Translations under genes and position numbers: made by a program
From: Bedellia somnulentella
Taxonomy: Eukaryota > Arthropoda > Insecta > Lepidoptera > Bedelliidae
Direction of reading: 5' to 3'
DNA: 64,000 bases
NCBI GenBank assembly: GCA_963576735.1
Contig: OY755176.1
Location: 17,531,423 to 17,595,422 of the forward strand
In this document: positions 11,701 to 21,247 of the stretch, one piece after another
How the letters are laid out: each line of letters opens with the position of its first letter
How positions within the stretch are numbered: the stretch's first letter is position 1
The notes under the pieces: generated by a model
Seen by the model: the letters and a program-made list of their open reading frames with translations, nothing else
Databases searched by the model: none
Told to the model about the DNA's origin: nothing

Positions 11701-12350
11701 AAGACCAGGTTATCAAGACGCGGAACTATCGGAAATACATCCTAAAGGACGGTACCACAGACATCTGTCGAGCATGTGGCCGTCCCGGAGAGTCACTTAG
11801 GCATGTTATTTCCGGTTGTTCGGCTCTTGCTAACACTGAGTACTTGCACAGACACAACCAAGCAGCCAAAATCCTGCATCAGGAGCTCGCTCTGAAATAC
11901 GGACTCTTGCAACAGAGGCTGCCGTATTACAAGTATCTGCCGGAGCCAATTCTAGAAAACGACCGTGCCAAAATCTATTGGGACCGATCCGTTATCACGG
12001 ACAGGACTATTCTAGCGAATAAGCCTGATATCGTGGTGTGGGATCGGTCGCAGTCGAGGGTATTTCTAGTGGATGTCACTATCCCGCATGACGAGGGTCT
12101 CGTGAAAGCCGAAACCGAGAAGCGTCGGAAGTATCTCGATCTGGCTCACGAGATCACCGACATGTGGGGTGTGACCTCGACTGAAATTATCCCAATTGTT
12201 TTGTCCGCGAACGGGTTAATTCCAACCAGCCTCGCGACCAACTTGAGGCGGTTGGATTTCTGTGGCGTGTCGGTTCCAGCACAAATGCAGAAAGCGGTGC
12301 TGCTCGATACGGCTCGGATCGTCCGTCGGTTCTTGAACCTGACTCCCTGA
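8748..12350 (+). CDS. R4/Dong-like retrotransposon polyprotein (RT + restriction-like endonuclease), copy 1
   Basis: A 1,200-residue protein from the first ATG; the open frame continues 60 nt upstream without an ATG. Order of domains: a basic, Pro/Arg-rich N-terminus; a Myb-like segment at about residues 75-140; a reverse transcriptase core with motif A (DYRKAFDSV, D at 602), motif B (GIFQGDCLSP) and the catalytic YMDD at 706-709; a C-x2-C-x8-H-x4-C knuckle starting at C1007; and a restriction-like endonuclease with PD at 1093-1094, VDVT (D1109) and a downstream K-RKYL motif. In this family the endonuclease nicks the target and the RT copies the RNA there. No stop or frameshift is present, so it may be active or very recently so. 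It is far more GC-rich than its surroundings. Confidence 0.93.
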   Translation: MSTRYNDERIGPLPLGDRRGTSGAGAGRGSMRSPSRRRPARPPGRSARPPQPPDGLASVGTGATQSQQSVPAAGGTRRRMAWTVEMNRNAMRAYIRASGSRTGRTGYRAAMYREFLRLEPNLTVTEQNLADRVRYIQRSELFSTTELEQLRREAVPPLDEEPPLQVLPPVPEREVRREPIANLPDVGGAESDWGTVSLDLDLVRSALEETILEYRQVPLERRPRLPRVPLSIKVRDVVEAVNNMLPSFLECSMGLWDTDSILFGAAMTVCQFVGVRIPPKRVGGSRQAGSTSPRTRTRSAWMRRIESRITRARVLIGKLTSFRSGNNRPRVVRFVREAFPGENVFDNSPEFACRLVERIDDLKQKIAAWGKRIRRYSERVKRYQQNRLFMSDQKKFYRTLERPDVVSTGQRPEKADVVAFWRGLWSLPVDHEEGRWFEAVEGACEPIAPMNPVNISEEDVVGAIRKAPNWKSPGPDGLHHYWLKGFTRCHATLARQFQSALESGTLPNFLNTGVTHLAPKSDATADPSQYRPITCLCTIYKTLTSVLSSKITQHIVDNNVISGAQNGCRGGSRGSKELLLIDAVVGQLVKRNRRNFSAGWIDYRKAFDSVPHTWLMRVLELYKIDSAVRHFLGQCMGCWRTILSLDGQRMTDADDQIDIRRGIFQGDCLSPVWFCLALNPLSTLLENSGTGFQFRRGGPRLPHLLYMDDLKLYAPTADRLAELLTITNDFSGSVKMELGVDKCAVIHVEKGHVVHSDGVDVGTNHLRALSEAETYRYLGMSQTIGVKVADVKQGVCEEFYERLKSVLNSYLSGVNKIRAINSWVMPVLMYTFGVLRWTQTELDALDRRVRTMMTSHRMHHPRSSVMRLYIPRKCGGRGLLSAKTMHNREVCNLRNYFLTMSDDSIRGEVVASDKELTPLSLASQDWRTPEVLSTSDRESVWKEKELHGRFYKVLHEPFVDRKAFLHWLRFGDLFGETEGFVCAIQDQVIKTRNYRKYILKDGTTDICRACGRPGESLRHVISGCSALANTEYLHRHNQAAKILHQELALKYGLLQQRLPYYKYLPEPILENDRAKIYWDRSVITDRTILANKPDIVVWDRSQSRVFLVDVTIPHDEGLVKAETEKRRKYLDLAHEITDMWGVTSTEIIPIVLSANGLIPTSLATNLRRLDFCGVSVPAQMQKAVLLDTARIVRRFLNLTP

Positions 12351-12383
12351 CCCCGACCGACTGTGCTTTTGTTGGGGAGTACC

Positions 12384-12432
12384 GCCTCTCCCATTTAAAA
12401 TTTATATTTTCATTTTCGGCCATGGGAGAGGC
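12384..12432 (+). promoter_or_regulatory. 3' terminal stem-loop of Dong copy 1
   Basis: gcctctcccat (12,384-12,394) pairs perfectly with atgggagaggc (12,422-12,432) across a 27-nt AT-rich loop. The stem is kept in the three copies that are long enough to hold both arms besides this one (16,258; 23,290; 52,300), while the loop varies. A probable recognition structure for the element's own RT, by analogy with R2 3' UTR binding. Confidence 0.75.
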
Positions 12433-12456
12433 GAGGAACTAAAATTCATGCCTGAA

Positions 12457-12466
12457 ATAATAATAA
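12457..12466. repeat. (TAA)n junction between the two Dong copies
   Basis: Only ataataataa separates the 3' end of copy 1 from the 5' end of copy 2, so the second insertion used the TAA tract at the end of the first, or the reverse. Confidence 0.85.
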
Positions 12467-12642
12467 CCGCCCATTGTTGGAATGGCAGGATGATATGTCT
12501 GCCATTCCGGCTTTGCAAATAGTCTGCGCTTGAGTTTGTAGGTGTTGACCGTGTCTACAAACTGGTCCCAGCGCTGAATAGGGTGACAACGGTCTCCCCG
12601 GGGCAAGTGAGTGAAACCCCGGGTGAATCTTCGCTCATCATA

Positions 12643-15600
12643 ATGAGTACACGATATAATGATGAGCGTATAGGGCCGCTTCCCTTGGGTGATCGAAGGT
12701 GCACGTCTGGAGCTGGGGCTGGACGTGGCAGCATGCGGTCCCCCAGCCGCCGCAGACCGGCCCGACCACCTGGCCGGTCTGCGCGACCACCTCAGCCACC
12801 AGATGGCTTGGCATCGGTTGGGACTGGGGCAACTCAGTCCCAGCAGTCGGTGCCCGCCGCTGGTGGAGCTAGGCACCGCATGGCATGGACGGTCGAAATG
12901 AATAGAAATGCCATGCGGGCCTATATTAGGGCCTCGGGTTCAAGAACTGGACGGACAGGTTATCGGGCAGCAATGTACCGCGAATTTCTGCGGCTGGAGC
13001 CCAATTTGACCGTCACAGAACATAACCTGGCGGATCGAGTTCGGTACATACAGCGCTCAGAACTTTTTAGCACTACCGAACTCGAACAATTGCGACGCGA
13101 GGCTGTTCCCCCACTAGACGAAGAGCCACCTTTGCAGGTTCTCCCTCCAGTTCCTGAACGGGAAGTACGGAGGGAGCCAATTGCTAACCTGCCGGATGTG
13201 GGTGGTGCGGAAAGCGATTGGGGAACAGTCTCCCTGGATTTGGATTTGGTGAGGAGCGCACTCGAAGAGACGATCCTGGAATATCGCCAAGTGCCTCTCG
13301 AAAGGAGGCCAAGGCTGCCCCGAGTTCCTCTCAGCATCAAGGTTCGGGATGTCGTTGAGGCCGTCAATAACATGCTGCCCTCATTTTTAGAGTGCAGCAT
13401 GGGCCTTTCGGATACGGATTCAATTCTCTTTGGCGCCGCAATGACAGTTTGTCAATTTGTCGGCGTCAGGATGCCGCCAACAAGAGTTGGTGGCTCCCGT
13501 CAGGCTGGCAGTAATAGTCCCAGGACTAGAACTAGACCAGCCTGGATGAGGCGGATTGAAAGCCGTATCACAAGGGCCAGGGTCCTCATCGGCAAACTGA
13601 CCAGCTTCAGATCAGGCAACAATAGGCCGAGGGTGGTGCGCTTCGTCAGGGAGGCATTCCCTGGTGAGAATGTCTTTGACAACTCACCGGAGTTTGCCTG
13701 TAGACTGGTGGAGCGCATCGATGATCTGAAGCAGAAGATCGCTGCTTGGGGTAAGCGAATTAGGCGATATTCTGAAAGGGTAAAGAGGTACCAACAGAAT
13801 CGTCTCTTCATGAGTGACCAGAAGAAGTTCTACAGAACTTTGGAGCGTCCCGATGTGGTTTCGACGGGTCAGCGACCGGAAAAAGCCGACGTGGTTGCCT
13901 TTTGGCGTGGGCTTTGGTCGCTGCCTGTTGATCACGAAGAGGGCCGATGGTTCGAGGCGGTCGAGGGAGCGTGCGAGCCCATAGCGCCCATGAACCCCGT
14001 CAACATATCCGAGGAGGATGTGGTGGCTCCGAACTGGAAAAGTCCGGGGCCGGACGGATTGCACCATTACTGGTTGAAGGGGTTCACGCGCTGTCACGCT
14101 ACTCTCGCCCGTCAGTTCCAAAGCGCCCTCGAGAGTGGGACGCTCCCGAATTTCTTAACTACTGGGGTCACTCATTTAGCTCCAAAGAGCGATGCTACCG
14201 CGGATCCATCACAATACCGCCCCATTACTTGTCTTTGTACAATTTACAAGACCTTGACATCCGTTCTGAGCTCCAAAATTACTCAACACATTGTTGATAA
14301 CAATGTGATATCTGGAGCTCAGAACGGATGTAGGGGCGGTAGTCGCGGTAGCAAGGAGCTGCTCCTCATCGACGCGGTCGTAGGCCAACTGGTCAAACGC
14401 AACCGTCGGAACTTCTCCGCTGGCTGGATAGACTACAGGAAGGCGTTCGATTCGGTACCTCATACATGGAGGGTCCTCGAGCTGTACAAAATTGATAGTG
14501 CAATTCGACACTTCCTTGGGCAGTGTATGGGGTGCTGGAGAACGATCCTGAGTTTAGACGGTCAGCGGATGACGGATGCGGATGACCAAATTGATATAAG
14601 GAGAGGGATTTTCCAGGGCGATTGCCTGAGTCCAGTTTGGTTTTGCTTGGCCCTGAATCCTCTAAGTACACTCTTGGAGAATTCGGGGACAGGCTTTCAG
14701 TTTCGGAGAGGCGGACCACGCTTGCCTCATCTCCTTTACATGGATGACCTGAAGCTTTACGCCCCCACGGCTGACAGATTGGCGGAGCTACTGACGATCA
14801 CTAACGATTTCAGTGGTTCCGTCAAGATGGAGCTCGGGGTCGAGAAGTCTGCGGTCATCCATGTTGAGAAGGGGCATGTCGTGCACTCTGATGGTGTCGA
14901 TGTCGGCACCAATCATTTGAGGGCACTCTCCGAGGCTAAAACATACCGGTATCTGGGCATGTCACAAACCATCGGTGTGAAGGTGGCAGACGTGAAACAG
15001 GGTGTTTGCGAGGAGTTTTATGAACGCCTGAAAAGTGTGCTTAATAGCTACTTGTCAGGCGTTAATAAGATCCGAGCCATTAACTCCTGGGTCATGCCTG
15101 TACTGATGTACACGTTTGGCGTGCTCAGATGGACTCAGTCCGAACTAGATGCTCTGGACAGACGAGTCCGCACGACGGTGACCTCTCATCGAATGCATCA
15201 TCCGAGGTCGTCGGTTATGAGATTGTATATCCCGCGGAAGTGTGGTGGTCGAGGCCTCTTGAGTGCCAAAACCATGCACAACCGCGAGGTATGCAACCTC
15301 AGAAACTATTTTTTGACGATGACGGATGATAGTATTCGGGGAGAGGTGGTCGCTAGTGATAAAGGACTGACTCCCTTATCGTTGGCCTCACAGGATTGGC
15401 GAACCCCGGAGGTACTTAGCACCTCTGATCGGGAGTCCGTATGGAAAGAGAAGGAGCTGCATGGGAGGTTTTACAAGGTACTTCACGAACCTTTCGTGGA
15501 CCGTAAAGCCTCTCTGCATTGGCTGCGTTTCGGGGACCTCTTTGGGGAAACCGAAGGTTTTGTCTGTGCAATACAAGACCAGGTTATCAAGACGCGGAAC

Positions 15601-16224
15601 TATCGGAAATACATCCTAAAGGACGGTACCACAGACATCTGTCGAGCATGTGGCCGTCCCGGAGAGTCACTTAGGCATGTTATTTCCGGTTGTTCGGCTC
15701 TTGCTAACACTGAGTACTTGCACAGACACAACCAAGCAGCCAAAATCCTGCATCAGGAGCTCGCTCTGAAATACGGACTCTTGCAACAGAGGCTGCCGTA
15801 TTACAAGTATCTGCCGGAGCCAATCCTAGAAAACGACCGTGCTAAAATCTATTGGGACCGATCCGTTATCACGGACAGGACTATTCTAGCGAATAAGCCT
15901 GATATCGTGGTATGGGATCGGTCGCAGTCGAGGGTATTTCTAGTGGATGTCACTATCCCTCATGACGAGGGTCTCGTGAAAGCCGACACCGAGAAGCGTC
16001 GGAAATATCTCGATCTGGCTCACGAGATCACCGACATGTGGGGTGTGACTTCGACAGAAATAATCCCAATTGTTTTGTCCGCGAACGGGTTAATTCCAAC
16101 CAGCCTCGCGACCAACTTGAGGTGGTTGGATTTCTGTGGCGTGTCGGTTCCAGCACAAATGCAGAAAGCGGTGCTGCTCGATACGGCTCGGATCGTCCGT
16201 CGGTTCTTGAACCTGACTCCCTGA
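12643..16224 (+). CDS. R4/Dong-like retrotransposon polyprotein, copy 2
   Basis: A 1,193-residue protein with the same Myb-like, RT (motif A DYRKAFDSV, YMDD), C-x2-C-x8-H-x4-C and endonuclease (PD, VDVT) motifs as copy 1. Relative to copy 1 it lacks 15 bp at about 14,026 (residues GAIRK before the conserved SPGPDG segment) and 6 bp at about 14,469 (Leu-Met directly after motif A). There are also scattered substitutions, such as KC to KS in the segment after YMDD. The frame is unbroken, but the deletions lie in or next to RT motifs, so activity is uncertain and I judge copy 1 the more likely to be functional. Confidence 0.92.
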   Translation: MSTRYNDERIGPLPLGDRRCTSGAGAGRGSMRSPSRRRPARPPGRSARPPQPPDGLASVGTGATQSQQSVPAAGGARHRMAWTVEMNRNAMRAYIRASGSRTGRTGYRAAMYREFLRLEPNLTVTEHNLADRVRYIQRSELFSTTELEQLRREAVPPLDEEPPLQVLPPVPEREVRREPIANLPDVGGAESDWGTVSLDLDLVRSALEETILEYRQVPLERRPRLPRVPLSIKVRDVVEAVNNMLPSFLECSMGLSDTDSILFGAAMTVCQFVGVRMPPTRVGGSRQAGSNSPRTRTRPAWMRRIESRITRARVLIGKLTSFRSGNNRPRVVRFVREAFPGENVFDNSPEFACRLVERIDDLKQKIAAWGKRIRRYSERVKRYQQNRLFMSDQKKFYRTLERPDVVSTGQRPEKADVVAFWRGLWSLPVDHEEGRWFEAVEGACEPIAPMNPVNISEEDVVAPNWKSPGPDGLHHYWLKGFTRCHATLARQFQSALESGTLPNFLTTGVTHLAPKSDATADPSQYRPITCLCTIYKTLTSVLSSKITQHIVDNNVISGAQNGCRGGSRGSKELLLIDAVVGQLVKRNRRNFSAGWIDYRKAFDSVPHTWRVLELYKIDSAIRHFLGQCMGCWRTILSLDGQRMTDADDQIDIRRGIFQGDCLSPVWFCLALNPLSTLLENSGTGFQFRRGGPRLPHLLYMDDLKLYAPTADRLAELLTITNDFSGSVKMELGVEKSAVIHVEKGHVVHSDGVDVGTNHLRALSEAKTYRYLGMSQTIGVKVADVKQGVCEEFYERLKSVLNSYLSGVNKIRAINSWVMPVLMYTFGVLRWTQSELDALDRRVRTTVTSHRMHHPRSSVMRLYIPRKCGGRGLLSAKTMHNREVCNLRNYFLTMTDDSIRGEVVASDKGLTPLSLASQDWRTPEVLSTSDRESVWKEKELHGRFYKVLHEPFVDRKASLHWLRFGDLFGETEGFVCAIQDQVIKTRNYRKYILKDGTTDICRACGRPGESLRHVISGCSALANTEYLHRHNQAAKILHQELALKYGLLQQRLPYYKYLPEPILENDRAKIYWDRSVITDRTILANKPDIVVWDRSQSRVFLVDVTIPHDEGLVKADTEKRRKYLDLAHEITDMWGVTSTEIIPIVLSANGLIPTSLATNLRWLDFCGVSVPAQMQKAVLLDTARIVRRFLNLTP

Positions 16225-16257
16225 CCCCGACCGACTGTGCTTTTGTCGGGGAGTACC

Positions 16258-16306
16258 GCCTCTCCCATTTAAAATTTATATTTTCTTTTTCGGCCATGGG
16301 AGAGGC
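16258..16306 (+). promoter_or_regulatory. 3' terminal stem-loop of Dong copy 2
   Basis: The same 11-bp stem as in copy 1, with a slightly changed loop. Confidence 0.7.
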
Positions 16307-16330
16307 GAGGAACTAAAAGTCATGCCCAAA

Positions 16331-16560
16331 ATAATAATAATAAAACTCTTTATTGCACATTACAAAATAAAAACAACAATTAATAAAAGATCGGTATAAA
16401 AGCCAAAGTACAACTGGCGGTCTTATCACTAAGAGCGATCTCTTCCAGACAACCCATTAATGGAAAGATTTGCTGGATTAAAAACATGTTCGGATTAACA
16501 ACATTAACCATGTACTTATCATACTATATCTTTGTGTGTTACAGGGTTGGTTGAGTAAGA
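16331..16560 (-). mobile_element. LINE 3'-end fragment with (TTA)n tail
   Basis: Read on the minus strand it ends with gtgcaataaagagtttta followed by (TTA)n, so it carries an AATAAA signal just before a TTA-repeat tail. The same 3' end is present in plus orientation at 52,107-52,200. Family not identified. Its tail is the Dong target here. Confidence 0.65.
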
Positions 16561-17396
16561 AGCCATATAAACATACATTACAATTAGCACTATACCGACA
16601 GAAAGTGGGTTCTCTCAATACCAATTCAAAGAATGCAGCGTGATGAAGTTGAGTATAAATACAACGTAAATGATGAGTTGATTATTATTCTGCGAAACAT
16701 TTTCCATTTAAAAAAAGTCGTCATGTCATATCATCAAGCTAATATATATGTTAATTCATCATATGAATGTACACGAAGAGCGAGAGGCGAGCTAGGATCA
16801 TACAAAATTACAATAAATTTTCACAGGTGTCATAAGCAGTACTTAAGTTCGTGTTTGTTTCAATCCATGTGCGAAATCCAAAGCAACCTCAAAGATTATT
16901 TTCTATTATTAATCTGAAATTCAAAATGTTGTTTTTTTACCATACGAAATCAAATAAGAGATAGCGTTTTAGCAATACTTTTGAACTAGCCTAAAACTCG
17001 CAGATTTTATCAACCAGCGTATTTTAATTCGGCTAACTCCATTCGCTTTATGTATGACACTCGATCTTCTCCACCTACACCAGTGTGATTATCTGCAAGT
17101 TTTTTTTAAGAAAGTACATATATTTTACTAGCACTGAAAACTCTTTTCCTCAGCCAAACAGCCTTTATATCAAAATACGAAAATCGGTGCTCTATTCGGG
17201 TCCACCGTTGGGACTTATCCAACAAAAGATAATTAAAAGAGAAACATAGAAGACATGATAAAGATACGCGTCCCTCGGCTCACCAATATTCGTCATTGCA
17301 AAGAAATAAAGTAGGCTTAAAGAATAATTGTTCGAGGACGAACCAATACTGTCGATCGTGATTCAGCTTCGATTCGTTTTCTAAAACGCTGGGGGG
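16561..17396. other. intergenic, nothing recognised
   Basis: A 94-codon frame at 16,633-16,917 has no recognisable family and AT-rich codon use typical of chance. Confidence 0.4.
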
Positions 17397-17942
17397 TGTT
17401 TAATGGAACTTCAAATAAGTCTATAACTACTTAACCTAATGGTTTAATTTATTGTAAGCTTATAATAATGAGTGTGCTATGATTGGCTATTATACTGTAT
17501 AATTTATACTATTTATAATTGATAAACTGTATAGTTTTATTGTGTAATCATATTATTTACCTATTTAATAAGTATTAGTGGTATCGTGTATGAATAATGA
17601 GATACTTGTTTGACTTTACTTCAAAACAGCTCACGCTGATTAAAATAATGATTGTAATTAAATCCATAATTTTAGTAAATACTCATTTCTAAAATGTTAT
17701 TATTTATTTATAAATGAGTTATAATAATGATTATGTAAATTTGAGTAAAGTATTATTAATAAGACTGTCAGTTGATTTGAGGTTAGGTAAGGTATAAATA
17801 TACGATCTCTGTTTTTGCGTGGGCAATTGTCAGTAGTCCGTTGTATCGGCAAGTGGTTGTGAAAGATGAAATTATACGAAGTGTACCGCTATTTTGGGTT
17901 TTTATTTCAAAACCTCCACACTCCCTGAAGTTGACCCTACAT
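17397..17942 (+). other. possible solo LTR or promoter-like segment
   Basis: The stretch starts with tgtttaatgg and ends ...gaccctaca (TG...CA). It contains a TATA-like tataaatata near 17,792 and an initiator-like tcagt about 37 nt downstream. No clear flanking duplication was found, so an LTR is only a suggestion. Confidence 0.25.
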
Positions 17943-18004
17943 TATGGAGTCACTACATCAACAAAATATAGTGCAATAACATGAATGAAAATATTGATGA
18001 AATT

Positions 18005-18095
18005 ACAACATGCTCTAGAGGTTTGACAGGATCATGAGAAATGGCAATTGATAGTCTCTGCTGATCTAGTGGGAACAAATAGCGTGCATGCATTA
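18005..18095 (+). mobile_element. LINE 3'-tail fragment (gatcgtac-type)
   Basis: Diverged copy of a tail also seen at 27,255, 31,405, 57,090 and 57,945 (aggtttgtcaggatcgtac, then cgatagtctctgcc). Confidence 0.5.
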
Positions 18096-18112
18096 TTCTA
18101 TTATTGTTTTAT

Positions 18113-18290
18113 AACATAAACATAAACGTTCACGCCGTTTATCCCCGAAAGGGTTGGCAGAGGTACCAATACTTCTGAACTCACATGGCAGCGCCATCTA
18201 GTGTCCAGACAAGGTACCCACGTTTTGCTTAGACAGTGTACTCACGTGATAGGGGGCAGGCCTATCGGCGTTTTATTGTTTTATGTACTA
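18113..18290 (-). mobile_element. SINE-B, 5'-truncated
   Basis: Reverse copy of the tRNA-derived SINE-B, with only its 3' half: cataaacgttcacgcc through the complement of gataggcctgcccc. Confidence 0.75.
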
Positions 18291-19894
18291 ATATTTATGT
18301 GTATTTTTTGACTGGAAATACATCATTACTTTTATGCTTGTCTATTATTTCATACACGCTTCCTCATTTTTCACACTTGGTTCAGTTGCCTCAATATTAT
18401 CTCCGTGATCGATGATCTCCGTTTCAATATATATTTGGTGTAATATTACGAAGACAGCTTCAAAAATTAAAAATTCATAAATTTCTGATAGACAATGTTT
18501 AATAACACGTACAGGTAAAAATAGTAGGACCCAATTTATTACCAAAACGAAGAAAATATACTGCGTGGTCGTTTCTGAATCAAGGGGCATTCACTAAGAA
18601 GCCACCCTCTGGGCCAACATCGGGACACGATAAGACCCACAAAGGTACAGATCCAATTTTCATGATACGATTAATGTATGGAGCAATATTTTACAGCTAC
18701 AAATTTGGGTTTTATGAAAAGGTAAATGATTCTATTACGATTTACGAGCAGTTTCTTACCCTTATTTCTACTTTAAACGTTTTTTATCTATAAATGTTAT
18801 GCTTTTACTCCGTAAATAGTGAATATTTTTTTTATTCTGTCGTATAAGTTGGTCAGATTGGTCTCATTTAACTCTTAACAGGGTTTGATAGCGTGGTTAT
18901 AAAATTATTACGAAAAAAGAAAATGTATATGTGGACGACTCTGTTGATTATTGAATTTTGTATGAAAAATATGGATTGCGCCAAATTACTATGAAGGTGG
19001 TGCCTTTATTGTCATAAAATCTAGTATTGGTAGTTTTTTAGAATAAACACAGAACATTACTATAACAACCCGTATAGTGGTGTCAATTTCTATAATAGCT
19101 AAGGAATGATTGACTCCCAAGTTTTGGCTGCTGCTTTTAGATATAAAAGCCATTAGTAAAAAAGAGAATTATACTGACTTATACAAAACACTATTACAAG
19201 TTTTTTTTCCAATTCCAAATAATTTTGTAAAATGAGTACTTGGATAAGGGGTCCCAGGTGGGTATAACTATGCAGGTAACAGCTTTTAATTAATAACCCA
19301 GAATATTTTCTGGATTATGCTCACATGATACGTTATTTAAGGCCGCTCACTAACGTGTTCACTTCAAAAGTTGATCATAAATTTCAAAGTTGCAAAGTTT
19401 CAGTCAAGAAATGTCACTCTCAATCTATAACTGCATATTAAACTGAACGGAAATTAGGTCAACTTCTACAAATAAACTTGAACCAGACAAGTGCTAGATC
19501 GATATAAGATATAGCGGATGCATTCCAGAACTAGTCTCGTCTCATGATATAGAGCATTTATATAGCTTAATAATACCGCAAGTTTTACTGAGGCATGACT
19601 TGTCTGAGTTTTTTACTTGAATTTGTTACAGATAAGTGTATATATTGAAGACTAACTATGCTTATTTTTTATGTCAGGTTATGTGAACGAGTGAAAAAAT
19701 GCTTTGATGCGTTAACAATGTGTATAAAGATACACTGTAAAAAAGATAGAAAATTTAGCATTAAAAAGTGTTTAGGCGCACATGTAACGGATAGATGAAA
19801 GTAGAGAAAAACGAGAGTTTGTGGAGCATTTGTAGTGTTTAACTAAAAAAATACATTATTTCGATGTATATTATTATATTAAAATTATTACTTA
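18291..19894. other. intergenic, nothing recognised
   Basis: AT-rich, with no supported gene or RNA. Short open frames (for example 18,345-18,590 minus) show no known motif. Confidence 0.4.
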
Positions 19895-20055
19895 TTTTTA
19901 TGTGGCTTTTGGGCGATGCGGTTGGAGACCCGTCGCCTACGATGCTTTATTTCTACCATCTTCTCCCCTCTCAACTTTCGAATGTGGCTGAAAAGTTTCA
20001 AACTCTGAAGCTCCGGCTACGTCTTTTTGGGATTTGTAGCTGTAATTATATGTAA
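19895..20055 (+). mobile_element. SINE-A, 5'-truncated
   Basis: Starts at ggcttttgggcgatgcgg and runs to a short (TATG) tail; moderately diverged. Confidence 0.75.
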
Positions 20056-20189
20056 GTATGAAAAAAGTAAAAATATAAATCTAAAAATGGTAGCTAATAG
20101 TATATGCCATGTACAATGGTACAATAGGGCGTACAAGAATATTTTTTACGAAGAATATATGCTTTGCTTATGGACGCTTTATTTAGGTT

Positions 20190-20335
20190 TTCTGTGATGC
20201 ATAAGATCCCATCACCAACACCCTTTATTTTACAATACTTCTCCCACTCAACTTCCAAAAGTGGCTTAAGTATGACTAATTTTGGAACTACCCTTTTTTG
20301 GCATTTATAGCCGTGGGCAAAATGTAAGTATATAC
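20190..20335 (+). mobile_element. SINE-A, degenerate
   Basis: Recognised from gatcccatcaccaacaccc, the aacttccaaaagtggct core and gccgtggg near the end. Confidence 0.55.
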
Positions 20336-20730
20336 AAAATAAAACATTCCACATGAAGGATCTAATTTCGATGACGTCATACAAAAGCCATTAATGTATA
20401 AAGTAAGGCGAATTCCGATAAACCTGCATATTACGACTTCATCAAAATGGCGTCATCTAATCCCGTATGAAATGTTGTTACTCGCTTAGTGCACACTTAG
20501 AAGCAATCTGGGTCAACGGTGGGTGATATTACGGCATGATTCAATTACATCACAGACTTGCACGAATTGATCAACATTGTGTTTTCAATTAAATTATCGA
20601 AGAAGCATTGTGTAATATGGCTTGTAAGTGTCGTATTAGACTGGCAATAATTCGTCTCTACGAGGAAGGTTTCGCATGGAACTTAATTAAAGTTCTTAAA
20701 ATATTTTATTACGTTTAATGCGAAATAGAT

Positions 20731-20801
20731 GCTGTGTCGTGTCGGCTTAGAATAGTACTACCCCATTTCTTCCGGTGGGTGTACGTAAGAGGCGACTAAC
20801 C
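20731..20801 (+). mobile_element. SINE-A head only
   Basis: The first ~70 bp of SINE-A (gtcggcttagaatagtacta to ggcgactaac) are well preserved, then the similarity stops abruptly at 20,801. A 3'-truncated SINE is unusual; a later insertion or deletion at the breakpoint is the likely cause. Confidence 0.7.
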
Positions 20802-20809
20802 TTTAAAGC

Positions 20810-21060
20810 GTATAAATTATTTTATTTTATTATCTTTGGGGGGCTTACAACAAAATTTACAATATAAAATTATTACATAGGCAGAAATAGGCCAATAACA
20901 GGGAGCTTGTTACTGGCCTGATGATGATGATAAAAATAAAGAACACCGAAAACAACAGAGTAACAGAAAGCTTAACAAAAAAAGGAACTTAACAATTAAT
21001 AAAACAACAGCAAGAAAAATGCACCGTAACAAATGATGTGATGATAAACCAATATTCGGC
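20810..21060 (-). mobile_element. probable LINE 3' fragment
   Basis: Contains the imperfect palindrome ggccaataacagggagctt followed by gttactggcc, and a run of minus-strand A-rich sequence. It directly follows the broken SINE-A head. Family uncertain. Confidence 0.35.
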
Positions 21061-21247
21061 AACAGCAACCGCTAATTTGAAATACTAAAATTTAAAAAGT
21101 CATTTGCAAAAGATCACTTAATGTGAGCAATACTGTTATGGAATAGATCCAAAGTGAGTTTATCATTATAAGAATTAAATTCATTGCTAGATCTGATAAG
21201 ATAGGCATTACATCTGTAATTTGTTTTAGCTGTAATATGGAGATAGT

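Larger units (their letters stand above)
8549..12456 (+). mobile_element. R4/Dong-like non-LTR retrotransposon, copy 1 (full length)
   Basis: A complete-looking single-ORF retrotransposon of about 3.9 kb inserted in a (TAA)n microsatellite: TAA repeats precede it and ataataataa follows it. The 5' UTR is about 200 nt and carries two perfect 10-bp hairpins. The 3' UTR is about 105 nt, has an 11-bp stem-loop and ends with catgcctgaa before the TAA repeats. No poly(A) tail and no LTRs. Insertion in TAA repeats together with a C-terminal restriction-like endonuclease is what is known for Dong of Bombyx mori (R4 clade). Assignment to that clade is by motif and target, not by a tree. Confidence 0.9.
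12467..16330 (+). mobile_element. R4/Dong-like retrotransposon, copy 2 (about 23 nt short at the 5' end)
   Basis: Nearly identical to copy 1 and in the same orientation, but it starts at ccgcccattg, so the first ~23 nt of copy 1 are missing. The 5' hairpins, ORF and 3' stem-loop are all present. It ends at catgcccaaa followed by (TAA)n, which continues into the tail of a minus-strand LINE 3' fragment (AATAAA signal in reverse). Two in-frame deletions distinguish its ORF from that of copy 1. Confidence 0.9.

Noticed and set aside
9065..16297. Open frames of 60-150 codons on the minus strand and in other plus frames across the Dong pair
   Set aside because: They recur at the same offset in both copies and mirror the GC-rich main ORF; no motifs of their own.
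16633..16917. 94-codon open frame
   Set aside because: AT-rich with no motif, conserved neighbour or codon bias.
17397..17942. Confident solo LTR
   Set aside because: TG...CA ends and TATA are present but no flanking duplication or second copy; kept only as a low-confidence feature.
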